A DNA stretch of 64,000 bases. Origin: Brassica napus (taxonomy: Eukaryota; Streptophyta; Magnoliopsida; Brassicales; Brassicaceae). Positions 9,597 to 20,000 of this stretch are shown here, in pieces. Below the pieces are notes generated by a model. That model worked only from the letters and a program-made list of their open reading frames with translations, ran no database searches and had not been told where the DNA came from. Each line of letters starts with the position of its first letter. The first letter of the stretch is position 1. A program made the translations under genes and the position numbers. The stretch covers positions 62,001 to 126,000 of the forward strand of contig NW_026014893.1 in NCBI RefSeq assembly GCF_020379485.1. The letters are read 5' to 3'.

Positions 9597-10596
9597 TGTT
9601 AGGTTTTCAGAGCTCAGGCTGTGTGTGTGAGAAGAAGCCACTAAGGGCGAAATGAGAGCTTGAACTGAAGAGAGAAAGGTCTGATGAAAACAGTATGAAC
9701 TTGGACAGAAACAAGAGATTTTGAGAGATTAAGAGATTTAAGTATAAGAAAGGGAGAGATTAAGGGATTCTTATCCAAGAACACACTTTGTATTATGAAG
9801 GAGGAGGGGAAATCCCCCTCTCTCTCTTGAGAGACACAAAAACGTCCATACATAGCTTATTTATAAGCTTTACACATTGCAAACTCATAAACCCTTAATC
9901 TAATGGATAGAAATGACTGAATTGAAATGGATGGCTAGGATGGAGTCTGGTGGGTTGCTGAGGACGTGATGGATGCTGATTGGTTGATTCAAACGGGTCA
10001 AAGCAAGGGCTGGCTCCTGATTGGTTCCCTTAAGGCTCCCATGAACCTTATTCACAAAGATGGCTAGATACATGGTCAAGGCTGCTTTTCCTTTACAGCT
10101 CAAAGACAGCCTGTCATTGACCACGCCCTAGCTCTCCCTTATCCACAAACAGTCACAAGATAACTCAGGTTTGTCTTCTCTTGCGCCCTAAGTTTGAACA
10201 GCTTCATTTCAGGTTGATCCGGAACAAGTACGGTCGATGGTACGGACCGCCTGTCCGTACCTCTCCCTATTTTTGCACCAACTCCCAATCTTCTCAAATG
10301 GTTGAGTCTGAACATGATCTTGGTCGCCCTAAGTTCGTACGGTCCGTACCATCCGTACCGATGCTCGACCCTATTTCTGCCCCATCACCCAACTGACTCC
10401 AAATGGTGTCTAAGTATGTCTAAGTCCCTCCTGGACTTGACCCTAACTTTGCACACCTCATTTGGATACTTCTTGACACTCCTGAACACTCCTAAAGCCT
10501 TGATAGACAATCTCCGAAGGTCTTGCCCTATTCTTGCTCAAGACCCAAACTCAACCCAACTCCTCCATTGGCTCCATTTCTTTCTTCAAGTCAACA
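9597..10596 (-). repeat. 5' LTR of NA1 (1000 bp)
   Basis: On the plus strand it runs from TGTTAGG to GTCAACA, so the termini are TG...CA. It is about twice as long as the autonomous LTRs and unrelated to them by eye, but similar to both NA2 LTRs. CCGTAC/GTACGG motifs lie at 10228, 10240, 10255, 10337, 10344 and 10353. A TATA-like stretch is near 9858. Confidence 0.9.
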
Positions 10597-13440
10597 CCGT
10601 GTGCTTCTTCTCAATGCTGGTTCCGGTTGTTCCACTTCCACTTGTGATTCTTCTCCACTTTCTTGTGGTACAGAAGTAGACACTTCAACTGCCTCTTCTT
10701 CTCCTAGCTGACTTGCTTCAGCTCCATCTTGCTGTTCACTTACTTCCACATCTTGATCATGTGTACCAGATACTCCACTACTCTCTTGAGTTGTCTCTGG
10801 TTCACTCCTTTCCCCCCCATGATCAAAAGTGGGAGTGGCTGAACTTCCACCATTTGGTGGTTGAGATCCTGGGTTACTGCCAGGTCCTTGCTGATCTTGT
10901 CTCACCTTGACCCTAATACTTTCTAAGATGATCCGCAAAGTAGTGGCTCTCTCCGAGGTAAGATCCTTCAAGTCTTCTTTGTTTTGCTCCTCATAGTATC
11001 CTCTCTCTTCAACAAACTTCACATCCCTTCATACCAGCACCCTTCTTGTGTCTGGATCATAACACTTGTATCCCTTTTGAGTTGTAGAGTAGCCAATAAA
11101 CATTGCCTTTGTACTCCTAGCTGCAAGCTTGTTTCTCAACTCCCCGGGTATCAAAACATAACATAAACACCCAAAGATCCTTATATGTTCTAATGAGGGT
11201 TTATGTTTGTTGAGAACCTCAAATGGTGACTGTCCTTTCAGGATCAGTGTGGGAGTCCTGTTGATTAGATAGCAGGCTGTGGCTACTGCATCACTCCAAA
11301 ACTTCTTAGGTACATTAGCTTGAAACATCATTGATCTTGCAACTTCCATAAGGTGCCTATTCTTCCTCTCAGCCACACCATTATGTTGTGGAGTGTAGGG
11401 ACAGCTTGTTTGATGAAGAATTCCATACTGAGATAAGTGTTGCTTGAAAGCTTGTCCAATGTATTCTCCTCCATTATCTGACCTGAAAATCTTAATCTTG
11501 GCTTGATAATGGTTAGTTACATAGGATTGAAAGTTTTTAAATGCATCAAGCACCCTATCTTTAGTTGGAATTAAGGTTAACCAGGTGTATTTAGATTTTT
11601 CATCAATGAATGAGACATAATACTTATGGTTCTCTCTAGATAAACAAAGAGCAGTCCATACATCAGAGTGAATAAGATCAAAGCAATTCTCATAAACCGT
11701 AGATGAGTTTGGAAATACAGTTCTACAATGCTTGCCTAAAATACAAGCTTCACAATCATTGTTTTCAAAAGAAACACCTGGCAACATCAGTTTTAAAGCC
11801 TTATTATGAGGGTGTCCTAGTCTAGCATGCCACAATGCATTCTTACTTAAACTAGGAACAGAAGCAGTAGTAAAAGAGCAGCTAATGTCAGAAACAGGAG
11901 CAAGATCTTCAAGCAAATATAAGTCTCCTTTTGTTACTCCTTTTCCAATCACTTTGCTGCTTTCAATATCCTGAAACTTCACATCATTAGGACTAAATAT
12001 GACATTGCATTGCAAGTCAGTTGCACATTTCTTGACAGATAATAGGTTTGAAGTAAAGTCAGGCATATAGAAATCTTTTGAATCCTTACTAAACAGTTTA
12101 AGTGTTCCTATTCCTTTAATTGGAACCTTATCACCATTTGCGATCATCACATGACCCTTAGTAGGCACAATGTTCTTAATCAACTTAGTATCACTAATCA
12201 TGTGATGTGATGCACCTGAATCTACAATAAGTGGTCTAGTTGATTGATTACTAGCAAGGTGAGCGAGTATACTAGATGGCTTATATGCATGATCAGTTTC
12301 ATTGTATCCATTCACATTTCTTAGAGAACTAGCCATTCTATCAGTTCTAGTGATGCAATCTGAGTCTCCTATAGTCCTAGCAATCATGGAAGCACCATAA
12401 GAATAACCATAGATGTTACCGTTATCCTTGAACATCTTGATGAGTGCATCAATATCTGACTTCCTTATGAAGTCCTGATCATTGTTGCGGCTGCTAGGAG
12501 CTCCCATGTAACCCACCAAAGACTTGCCATCACTTGTACCACCTTCTTGAGCCTTGCTAGTACCCGCACCACTTGATCCTTCAGACATATGAGCTCGTGC
12601 TTCCCGTTCCTTCATGAATTTAGCCGGTTTGAGGTGTGGGTGAAGTATCCAACACTGGCTCTTCTTGTGGCCGTGCTTCTTGCAATGATCACAGCTCCCA
12701 TTGAACCTCCTGTCCTCATACCTCCCATGTGCAGCTTTGTTAGCTTGTGGTGTCTCTCCTTGTTCAGCTTGTGTCGCTTGATTAGCCAAGGCCAGCTCTC
12801 CCTTCTTCCCAAACAAGCCAATCGACCCTTGTTCTTTCTGGATCCGAGAGCACACTTCTTCCAAGTCAGGTAGTGTATCATCCCTCAGCATGTGTTGTAT
12901 GAGTCCATTGTAAACCGGATTTAGTGTCAAGAGCAGTCCAAAGACCTTGTCCTGCTCGCGTCTCTTGTTTAGCTCATTGGGATCAACCGTGCTTGGCCTC
13001 AGCATCTCTAGCTCGGACCAAAGTGACCTGAACCGTCCTAGGTGCTTGGTAAACTCCATGTCTTCCTGAACCAAGTTGTTAATCGTCTGCTTCACCTCAA
13101 AGACTCTACTCAAGTTAGATGTGTTTCCATACACTTTCTTCAAGGTGTCCCACAGCTCCTTTGCTGTCTCACAGTAACTGTATGCATTCAGAATCTCCGG
13201 CTCTAAGGAGGCATGAAGAACTGACATCACCATCATATCTTCTTGTTGCCATTTCTCAACCGGATCTCTTGATGCTTCATCCTTGTCTTCTTCTTGGGCA
13301 ATCAGCTTTGGGGCCTCACCTGAGGTAATGTGTCCCCATAAGCCCTTGCTCCCAACTGCGGTCCTCACCATTCGTGACCACACTAGGTAGTTGTTCCCCT
13401 TGAACACAACCGCCACCTTCATCTTCATCCCACTATCCAT
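10597..13440 (-). pseudogene. Element C gag, protease, integrase and linker, truncated
   Basis: The ATG at 13440 opens an 803-codon frame. The gag has FKGNNYLVWSRMVRT and the knuckle CDHCKKHGHKKSQC (around 12665-12700). Protease has DSGASHHMIS. Integrase has WHARLGHPH, CEACILGKHC, HSDVW, SDNGGEY and NGVAERKN. An in-frame TGA at 11029-11031 stands where other copies read Ser-Arg in RRVLVSRDVKF; the same frame then continues through the linker to RRSTR and stops at the NA1 junction. PQQNG reads PQHNG, and HSDVWTALC replaces the usual HSDVWTAPC. The copy lacks RT and RNase H and is dead on its own. Confidence 0.92.
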
Positions 13441-13813
13441 CTTGAAGCAGCTTGACGTGAACAGCTTGCTAAATCTTGGACTGAGACTAGAAACTACACA
13501 CGGAAATAGACTAGATCTTCTTTAACTGACTAGCTTAAATCACCAAACCCGCAAGCACTCAAGTAACACTCTTGATGTTTCTTGATGTTTACGTTTTAAT
13601 CAACCCCCTTTATGAACACGCAAGCCACAAAGAGTAACAACCCAACACACGGAACCAGGAATCTCAATAGAAACTATCAGTAAACTCAACCAGACACACC
13701 TTCTCGGACTAGGACTCAACCAGAGAAGACTTGAAGTTTTGAATCTTAAACGCCCAGCTCCTAGCTTTAACCTTGTGTTCTAGCAGATCTCACCAAGAAC
13801 TCAGATTCTTATC
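13441..13813 (-). other. 5' leader of element C
   Basis: This non-coding leader lies between the primer-binding site and the gag ATG. Leaders of similar length occur in F and H. No frame of note or recognisable motif was seen. It probably holds the packaging signal, which is inferred from position only. Confidence 0.6.
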
Positions 13814-13831
13814 AACCTGGCTCTGATACCA
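13814..13831 (-). promoter_or_regulatory. Primer-binding site of element C
   Basis: The minus strand reads TGGTATCAGAGCCAGGTT immediately inside the LTR and is complementary to initiator tRNA-Met. Confidence 0.95.
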
Positions 13832-14412
13832 TGTAAGTTTAGAGTAATGAAGAGTAATCTGAGTGTTTAGAATAGATTTGAGAGAGATTAGAGTGAAACT
13901 AAGGGTAGAGAACGAGTTGAGAATAAGAGACTAAGAATAAGCCATGGAGGCAAAGGATAGTCTGAACTGTCTAAGTATTATTAATGACCAGATGTTACAA
14001 TATATAGAGAGGCAGCTCGTGGTTAAGGATTTCAGAAAGCACACTATTACATAGGATAAGATTCTACTTTAATTCAAACTGTCCAATTAAGCTCTTCCTT
14101 GTGTGTAAAGCACATTTACCTTTACACAGCTACTGACAGCCTGTCATAAGCTCTTCCCTTATCCTCTCCACACGGTAACATCAGTAAAGGTTCAGTAAGA
14201 CTTCTCCTTTACCTTTTAAGTTAACCGTGTGTAGTAACTTCCCTTAAGGAGTGATCTTGGTCGAGTTCCTCTTGCACGGCATGTACGGCCATGGTACGGC
14301 CTGTACGGCCATGGTACGGCCTGTACGGCCTAGCCTCTCCCAAACTCATTCCTCCTAAGCCTCACTCTCTTATTAGCAATCTATCTCATCATCTAATGCC
14401 TTCTTCTCAACA
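13832..14412 (-). repeat. 5' LTR of element C
   Basis: This is a 581-bp LTR, TGTAAG to CTCAACA on the plus strand. The TATA box is at 14001-14006 (minus). Five GTACGG motifs lie in U3. The next base is satellite, and the 5 bp after it are AAAGA. The matching left duplication is lost with the 3' half of the element. Confidence 0.92.
14283..14328 (-). promoter_or_regulatory. Five-copy GTACGG array in C LTR
   Basis: GTACGG starts at 14283, 14294, 14303, 14314 and 14323, spaced 11, 9, 11 and 9 bp, so it is a 20-bp tandem repeat carrying two sites. The reverse complement CCGTAC fits the SBP-box (SPL) binding preference. Confidence 0.5.
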
Positions 14413-16216
14413 AAAGAAGTTGTTATATTCCCAAACAGGAAAACTGGGATCACCTGACTTGAAAGTGGGATAGCTTCTATATCCTAACTCCTATTAGATT
14501 TGTTCCACTTCCTAATGATTCTCCACCACTTTATGTATAAAAATCAAGCTTCTTACATCGCGATTCTTCCTGGTTTGATTAGAATGACAAAGAAGTTGTC
14601 ATATTCCCAAACATGAAAACTGGGATCACCTGATTTGAAAGTGGGATAACTTCTTCATCCTAACTCCTATGAGATTTATTCCACTTCCTAATGATTCTCC
14701 ATCACTTTATGTATCAAAATCATGCTTCTTACATCGCGATTCTTCCTGGTTTGATTAGAATGACAAAGAAGTTGTCATATTCCCAAACAGGAAAACCGGG
14801 ATCACCTGATTTGAAAGTGGGATAGCTTCTACATCCTAACTCCTATGAGATTTGTTCCACTTCCTAATGATTCTCCACCACTTTATGTATAAAAATCAAG
14901 CTTCTTACATCGCGATTCTTCCTGGTTTGATTAGAATGACAAAGAAGTTGTCATATTCCCAAACATGAAAACTGGGATCACCTGATTTGAAAGTGGGATG
15001 ACTTCTTCATCCTAACTCCTATGAGATTTATTCCACTTCCTAATGATTCTCCACCACTTTATGTGTCAAAATCAAGCTTCTTACATCGCGATTCTTCCTG
15101 GTTTGATTAGAATGACAAAGAAGTTGTCATATTCCCAAACAGGAAAACTGGGATCACCTGATTTGAAAGTGTGATAGCTTTTTCATCCTAACTCCTATGA
15201 GATTTTTTCCACCTACTAGTGATTCTCCACTACTTTATGTATCAAAATCAAGCTTCTTACATCGCGATTCATCCTGGTTTGAATAGAATGACAAAGAAGT
15301 TGTCATATTCCCAAACATGAAAACTGGGATCACCTAATTTGAAAGTGGGTTAGCTTCTACATCCTAACTCCTATGAGATTTATTCCACTTCCTAATGATT
15401 CTCCACCACTTTATGTATAAAAATCAAGCTTCTTACATCGCGATTCTTCCTGGTTTGATTAGAATGACAAAGAAGTTGTCATATTCCCAAACATGAAAAC
15501 TGGGATCACCTGATTTGAAAGTGGGATAACTTCTTCATCCTAACTCCTATGAGATTTATTCCACTTCCTAATGTTTCTCCACCACTTTATGTATCAAAAT
15601 CAAGCTTCTTACATCGCGATTCATCTTGGTTTGATTAGAATGACAAAGAAGTTGTCATATTCCCAAACAGGAAAACTGGGATCACCTGATTTGAAAGTGG
15701 GATAGCTTCTACATCCTAACTCCTATGAGATTTGTTCCACTTCCTAATGATTCTCCACCAATTTATGTATAAAAATCAAGCTTCTTACATCGCGATTCTT
15801 CCTGGTTTGATTAGAATGACAAAGAAGTTGTCATATTCCCAAACATGAAAACCGGGATCACCTGATTTGAAAGTGGGATAACTTCTTCATCCTAACTCCT
15901 ATGAGATTTATTCCACTTCCTAATGATTCTCCACCACTTTATGTATCAAAATCAAGCTTCTTACATCGCGATTCTTCCTGGTTTGATTAGAATGACAAAG
16001 AAGTTGTCATATTCCCAAACAGGAAAACTGGGATCACCTGATTTGAAAGTGTGATAGCTTCTTCATCCTAACTCCTATAAGATTTTTCCACTTACTAGTG
16101 ATTCTCCACTACTTTATGTATCAAAATCAAGTTTGTTACATCGCGATTCTTCCTGGTTTGATTAGAATGACAAAGAAGTTTTCATATTCCCAAACAGGAA
16201 AACTGGGATCACCTGA
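14413..16216 (+). repeat. 176-bp centromere-type satellite, block 1
   Basis: About 10.2 head-to-tail monomers. The GACAAAGAAG landmark recurs at 14586, 14762, 14938, 15114, 15290, 15466, 15642, 15818, 15994 and 16169: steps of 176 bp, with one of 175. Monomers usually carry a HindIII site AAGCTT. Length, HindIII site and sequence fit the CentBr satellite of Brassica, identified from memory. Monomer variants recur in a five-unit order (see findings). The block starts at the C LTR and ends inside a monomer, at its position 48, against a D-family scrap. Confidence 0.93.
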
Positions 16217-16310
16217 GAGTAACCGGAACCACTGCCTTGTTGCTTTCCATTTCAGAATCACCCGGATGAAAGCTAAGCGGCTGGTGTGTTCTTGAGTGTT
16301 CTAGTACTCA
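16217..16310 (-). mobile_element. D0: gag start and leader scrap of a D-family copy
   Basis: It is virtually identical to 21492-21585 of D1. In element order it covers part of the leader and the first codons of gag, starting MESNKAV. It is joined to the LTR at 16311 without the roughly 34 bp that hold the primer-binding site in D1, and is cut off against the satellite. It looks like the remains of a second D copy sharing the 16311-16931 LTR. Confidence 0.85.
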
Positions 16311-16931
16311 TATAAGTTTTAGAGAATCTGAGTTTGATATAAGGAAAGAAAGAGATTAGAAAGAGTCTTGAGGTCATTTAGGACGAGTTTAGCTAAGAGT
16401 TTAGTGTATGATCATGATTGAGAGCCTTTGAGTCTAAGAGAGTGTTTTGGTGTCAAGAACTGTCTGATTATCATTAATGAAGAGTTTACAAATATATAGG
16501 AGAAGATACAAGGGTTTTCCTAAAGGTAAAGTAAGCAAAGCATGTGAAGTCAAGGAAGAGCTAGGCGCCGGTTTCAAACTAAGCCAATGGGATACCCCAC
16601 ATGTGTGGGATGAATGGATAAGGTTGCTTTCCCTTTCCAGCTGCATACAGCCTGTCAAGCCGCGGCCTTATCCTTCTCTCAACGGTCTGATCAAGTGCTG
16701 GTAACTCTCCATAGTTACCATCACCCTTTTCACAAGTAACCATCCTGAATAGTGAAGAGTGTTACCCAAGACTTGTACGGCCACTCCTCATGTACGGCCT
16801 GTACGGATTGTACGGACTAAGCCTCCTCAATCCCTTTCTTCCTAATGCTTCACTTATTCATACCCTCTCCTCACATACATTACTCAACACTTCATCTCAT
16901 GATCTCATCTCAAAGTGATCTCATCTCAACA
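16311..16931 (-). repeat. 3' LTR of D1 (shared with D0)
   Basis: On the plus strand it runs TATAAG to CTCAACA, i.e. TG...TA in element sense. GTACGG lies at 16775, 16792, 16801 and 16810. The TATA box is at 16493-16498 (minus), and the AAGCATGTGAAGTCAAGG block is present. D0 leader lies to its left and the D1 polypurine tract to its right. Confidence 0.93.
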
Positions 16932-17039
16932 CTCCCCCTCAAGCTTAGCTTTGTGAAAGTCTAAGCTTGGATAGCCATGAGATCTTCCTCATTAAAAACC
17001 TCACCAAAGAAAACCCATTGGGACAAAACTTTGATAAGG
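16932..17039 (-). promoter_or_regulatory. Polypurine tract and 3' hairpins of D1
   Basis: The polypurine tract is at 16932-16939. Next to it CAAGCTTAGCTTT (16940-16952) pairs with AAAG-T-CTAAGCTTG (16956-16969), leaving a 3-base loop and one bulge. The second stem pairs CCTCACCAAAG (16999-17009) with CTTTGATAAGG (17029-17039). A G:C pair of other elements is A:T here on both arms. Confidence 0.8.
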
Positions 17040-17071
17040 GAAAAAGAGTAAAGACCTCATAGCTAAGGGGC

Positions 17072-20000
17072 TTAGCTCCTTCTCGTGAGATCAATGAGTC
17101 CTAGCCGGCTATGAATGGACTCAATTGTCTTCTGCCTTGCTGCCTTTGTGAACACATCTGCTAGCTGATCTTCACTTCTCGTGTAACATGGTAAGATGAC
17201 TCCAAGAAGAATCATTTGCCTCACCTTGTGACAATCTACTTCAATGTGCTTGGTTCTCTCATGGAAGACTGAGTTGGTGGCAATGTGTATAGCAGCCTGG
17301 TTGTCACAATGCATGGTCATTGGAGTGGATTGAATAATCTCCAAGTGCTTCAGTATCCCTTTGATCCATACAAGCTCATTAGTCAGCTTCAGCATGGCTC
17401 GGTATTCAGCTTCAGCACTTGAGCATGAGACCACCTTCTGCTTCTTACTCTTCCAAGTTACTAAGTTCCCTCCAATGAATGTGCAGTAGCCGGTTGTGGA
17501 CCTTCTATCTGCTCTATCTCCTGCCCAATCCGCATCACAGTAGCCTACAACTTCAGTACTCCCATTACACCCCATCCACACTCCTTGATCCGCTGAGCCA
17601 TTAAGATACATCAAGAGCCGGTTCACCATTCCCCAATGATGTTCTTTTGGAACTTGCATATGCTGACTCACCTGGTTCACAGCAAAACAAATATCAGGAC
17701 GTGTGATGGTTAGGTATATGAGCTTACCCACTAGCTTTCTATAAAGCTTTGCATCCTTGAATGGTGGACTGTCTTCAATCTCCCCCTCACGTGGAACCTT
17801 GTATCCATCTTCCAAGGGAGTCTTGGCCGTCTTTCCATCAAGCTTACCTGCATCTTTCAACAGATCAAGTGTATACTTTCTTTGGGATAGAAACAAACCT
17901 TCCTTGGATCTACATATCTCAATCCCAAGGAAGTATTTCATCTCTCCCAAGTCTTTAATCTCAAAAACAGATTTAAGAAAGTCTTTAGTGGCTTGTATCT
18001 CTTCTTTATCACTACCTGTTATAATGATGTCATCTACATACACAAGTAGAACGACAATACCTGAAGGTGTGTTGAGTGTAAAGAGAGTATGATCAAGCTC
18101 TGACTTCCTAAAGCCTCTTCCATTCAGAGTTGTGCTCAACTTGTTGTACCATGCCCTTGGTGATTGTTTCAGACCATAGATAGCTTTCTTTAGTCTGAGA
18201 ACATTCCCTTTCTTCACCAAGTGCTCTAGACCAGGAGGAGGTAACATATACACTTCATCTTCTAGTTCTCCTTGTAGGAATGCATTCTTTACATCCATTT
18301 GCCACAAGCCCCACTCAAGATTCACCGCAAGTGATAGGACAATCCTGATGGTATGTAGCTTAGCAACTGGCGCAAATGTGTCTATATAATCCTCTCCATA
18401 TGTTTGAGTGAATCCTCTTGCAACCAAGCGAGTCTTCTTTCTATCAATCTGTCCATTTGCTAGGTACTTGATTGTGAAGATCCATCTACTAGACACTGCT
18501 CTCTTTCCTTTAGGTAACTCACTCTCATACCAAGTGTCATTCTTGATCATTGCATTGGATTCAGCTCCCACTGATTCCCTCCACTCCTTGTCCTTCATGG
18601 CTTCCTCATATGACTTTGGTACATGGCTCTCATCTAAGCTTACCATAAAGGCACAATGTTCTTCTGGATAATGAGCAAAGGAACACACAGCTTGAGAGGG
18701 ATGTTCCACAGCCTGGGCATTGTAGTACACTCTCGTGTTTACCCAGTTGGAACTATCCTTTCTCACTCTGGTGCTTCTTCTCAATGGCTGCACCGCCGGC
18801 TCTGATTCAGGTTCAGTTGTAGTTGCATTAGTTTCCTCCTCTTGATCTTGGCTTGGTACCTCCGTATCTTCCTGCATCATACTTTGATCATGATCACCTG
18901 AGCCTTCTTGATCATGGCTTTCAACATGTACTTCAGCTGGTTCAGGTGTGTTTTCCCCCCCATGATCTAAGTTTGATGCCTCGGTAGGTTGTGTGGTTGT
19001 TGTACTGCGTCTCTCCTTCGGATCCTGGGTAGTATGTATCCCAAGCCCCTCTAGAATACTTCTAAGGCTGGCCGCTCTATCTGACTCTCTTGTCAATTCT
19101 AGCAGCTCATCTTGATTCTTTTCCTCATAGAACCCCTTAGCTTCAATGAAATTTACATCTCTAGAGACTAGAACTCTTCGAGTAGTAGGATCATAGCACT
19201 TGTAACCCTTTTGAGTAGTAGAGTAGCCAACAAACATAGCTCTTGTGCTGGTTGCTTCAAGCTTGTTTCTCAACTCTTTTGGCCTAAGGACAAAGCATAG
19301 ACATCCAAAGATTCGCATATGCTCCAATGATGGCTTGTACTTGTTCAAGGCTTCAAAAGGGGACTGATCATGTAGAATCTTAGTTGGGATCCGGTTGATT
19401 AGATAACACGATGTAGCCACAGCATCACTCCAAAACCTTTTAGGGACATTTCCTTGAAACATCATTGACCTTGCCACCTCCATGAGATGCCTATTCTTTC
19501 TCTCAGCCACTCCATTTTGCTGAGGAGTATAAGGACAACTCGTTTGGTGTAGTATCCCATGTTGCGCTAGATGTTGCTTGAAGGCTTGACCAGTGTATTC
19601 CCCACCATTATCTGATCTCAAAATTTTAATCTTGGCATTGTAATGGTTAGTCACATAGTTTTGAAAATTTTTAAAAGCTTCAAGCACCCTATCTTTGGTT
19701 TGAATAAGTGTTATCCAGGTGTATTTCGATTTTTCATCTATGAATGTGACAAAGTATTTAAAACTATCCCTAGACAAGCAAGGAGCAGTCCAAACATCAG
19801 AGTGAATTAGATCAAAGCACTTGTCATAAACAGTAGATGAAATGGGAAACACAGTTTTACAATGCTTGCCTAAAATGCAAGCTTCACAATCCTTATTTTC
19901 AAATACCACACCTGGTAACATTAAGTTTAAAGCCCTAACATGGGGATGACCTAGTCTAGCATGCCACAATGCATTTTTATTCATCATAGAAGCAGAAGTA

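Larger units (their letters stand above)
7541..10596 (-). mobile_element. Non-autonomous LTR element NA1 (3' end deleted)
   Basis: This is a minus-strand relative of the complete NA2. It keeps most of the internal region (7541-9596), the primer-binding site (9579-9596) and the 5' LTR (9597-10596). Its 3' LTR, polypurine tract and 3' hairpins were lost where element A now sits. The internal region starts at AAGGCCTAGGG, also present in NA2. It holds no copia domain. The longest minus-strand frame (9226-9597) merely begins on the primer-binding site and is not conserved in NA2. PPT-like CAAGCTTGAGGGGGA-type tracts occur around 7945 and 8252. NA1 lies in the linker region of element C. Confidence 0.85.
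10597..14412 (-). mobile_element. Ty1/copia element C, 5' part only
   Basis: In element order it has the 5' LTR (13832-14412), primer-binding site (13814-13831), a leader of about 370 bp, then gag, protease, integrase and part of the linker. It ends where NA1 begins. RT, RNase H and the 3' LTR are not found elsewhere in the window. The 5' LTR abuts satellite block 1, so C was inserted in the satellite. Its LTR ends TG...CA, unlike most copia elements here. Confidence 0.92.

Noticed and set aside
9226..9597. Minus-strand frame of 123 codons in NA1, starting MVSEPGSS
   Set aside because: It starts on the primer-binding site and the equivalent frame in NA2 hits a stop within about a dozen codons, so it is not conserved.
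14413..16216. CRISPR-like regular repeats
   Set aside because: The 176-bp units are contiguous with no unique spacers. They are satellite DNA in a plant context.
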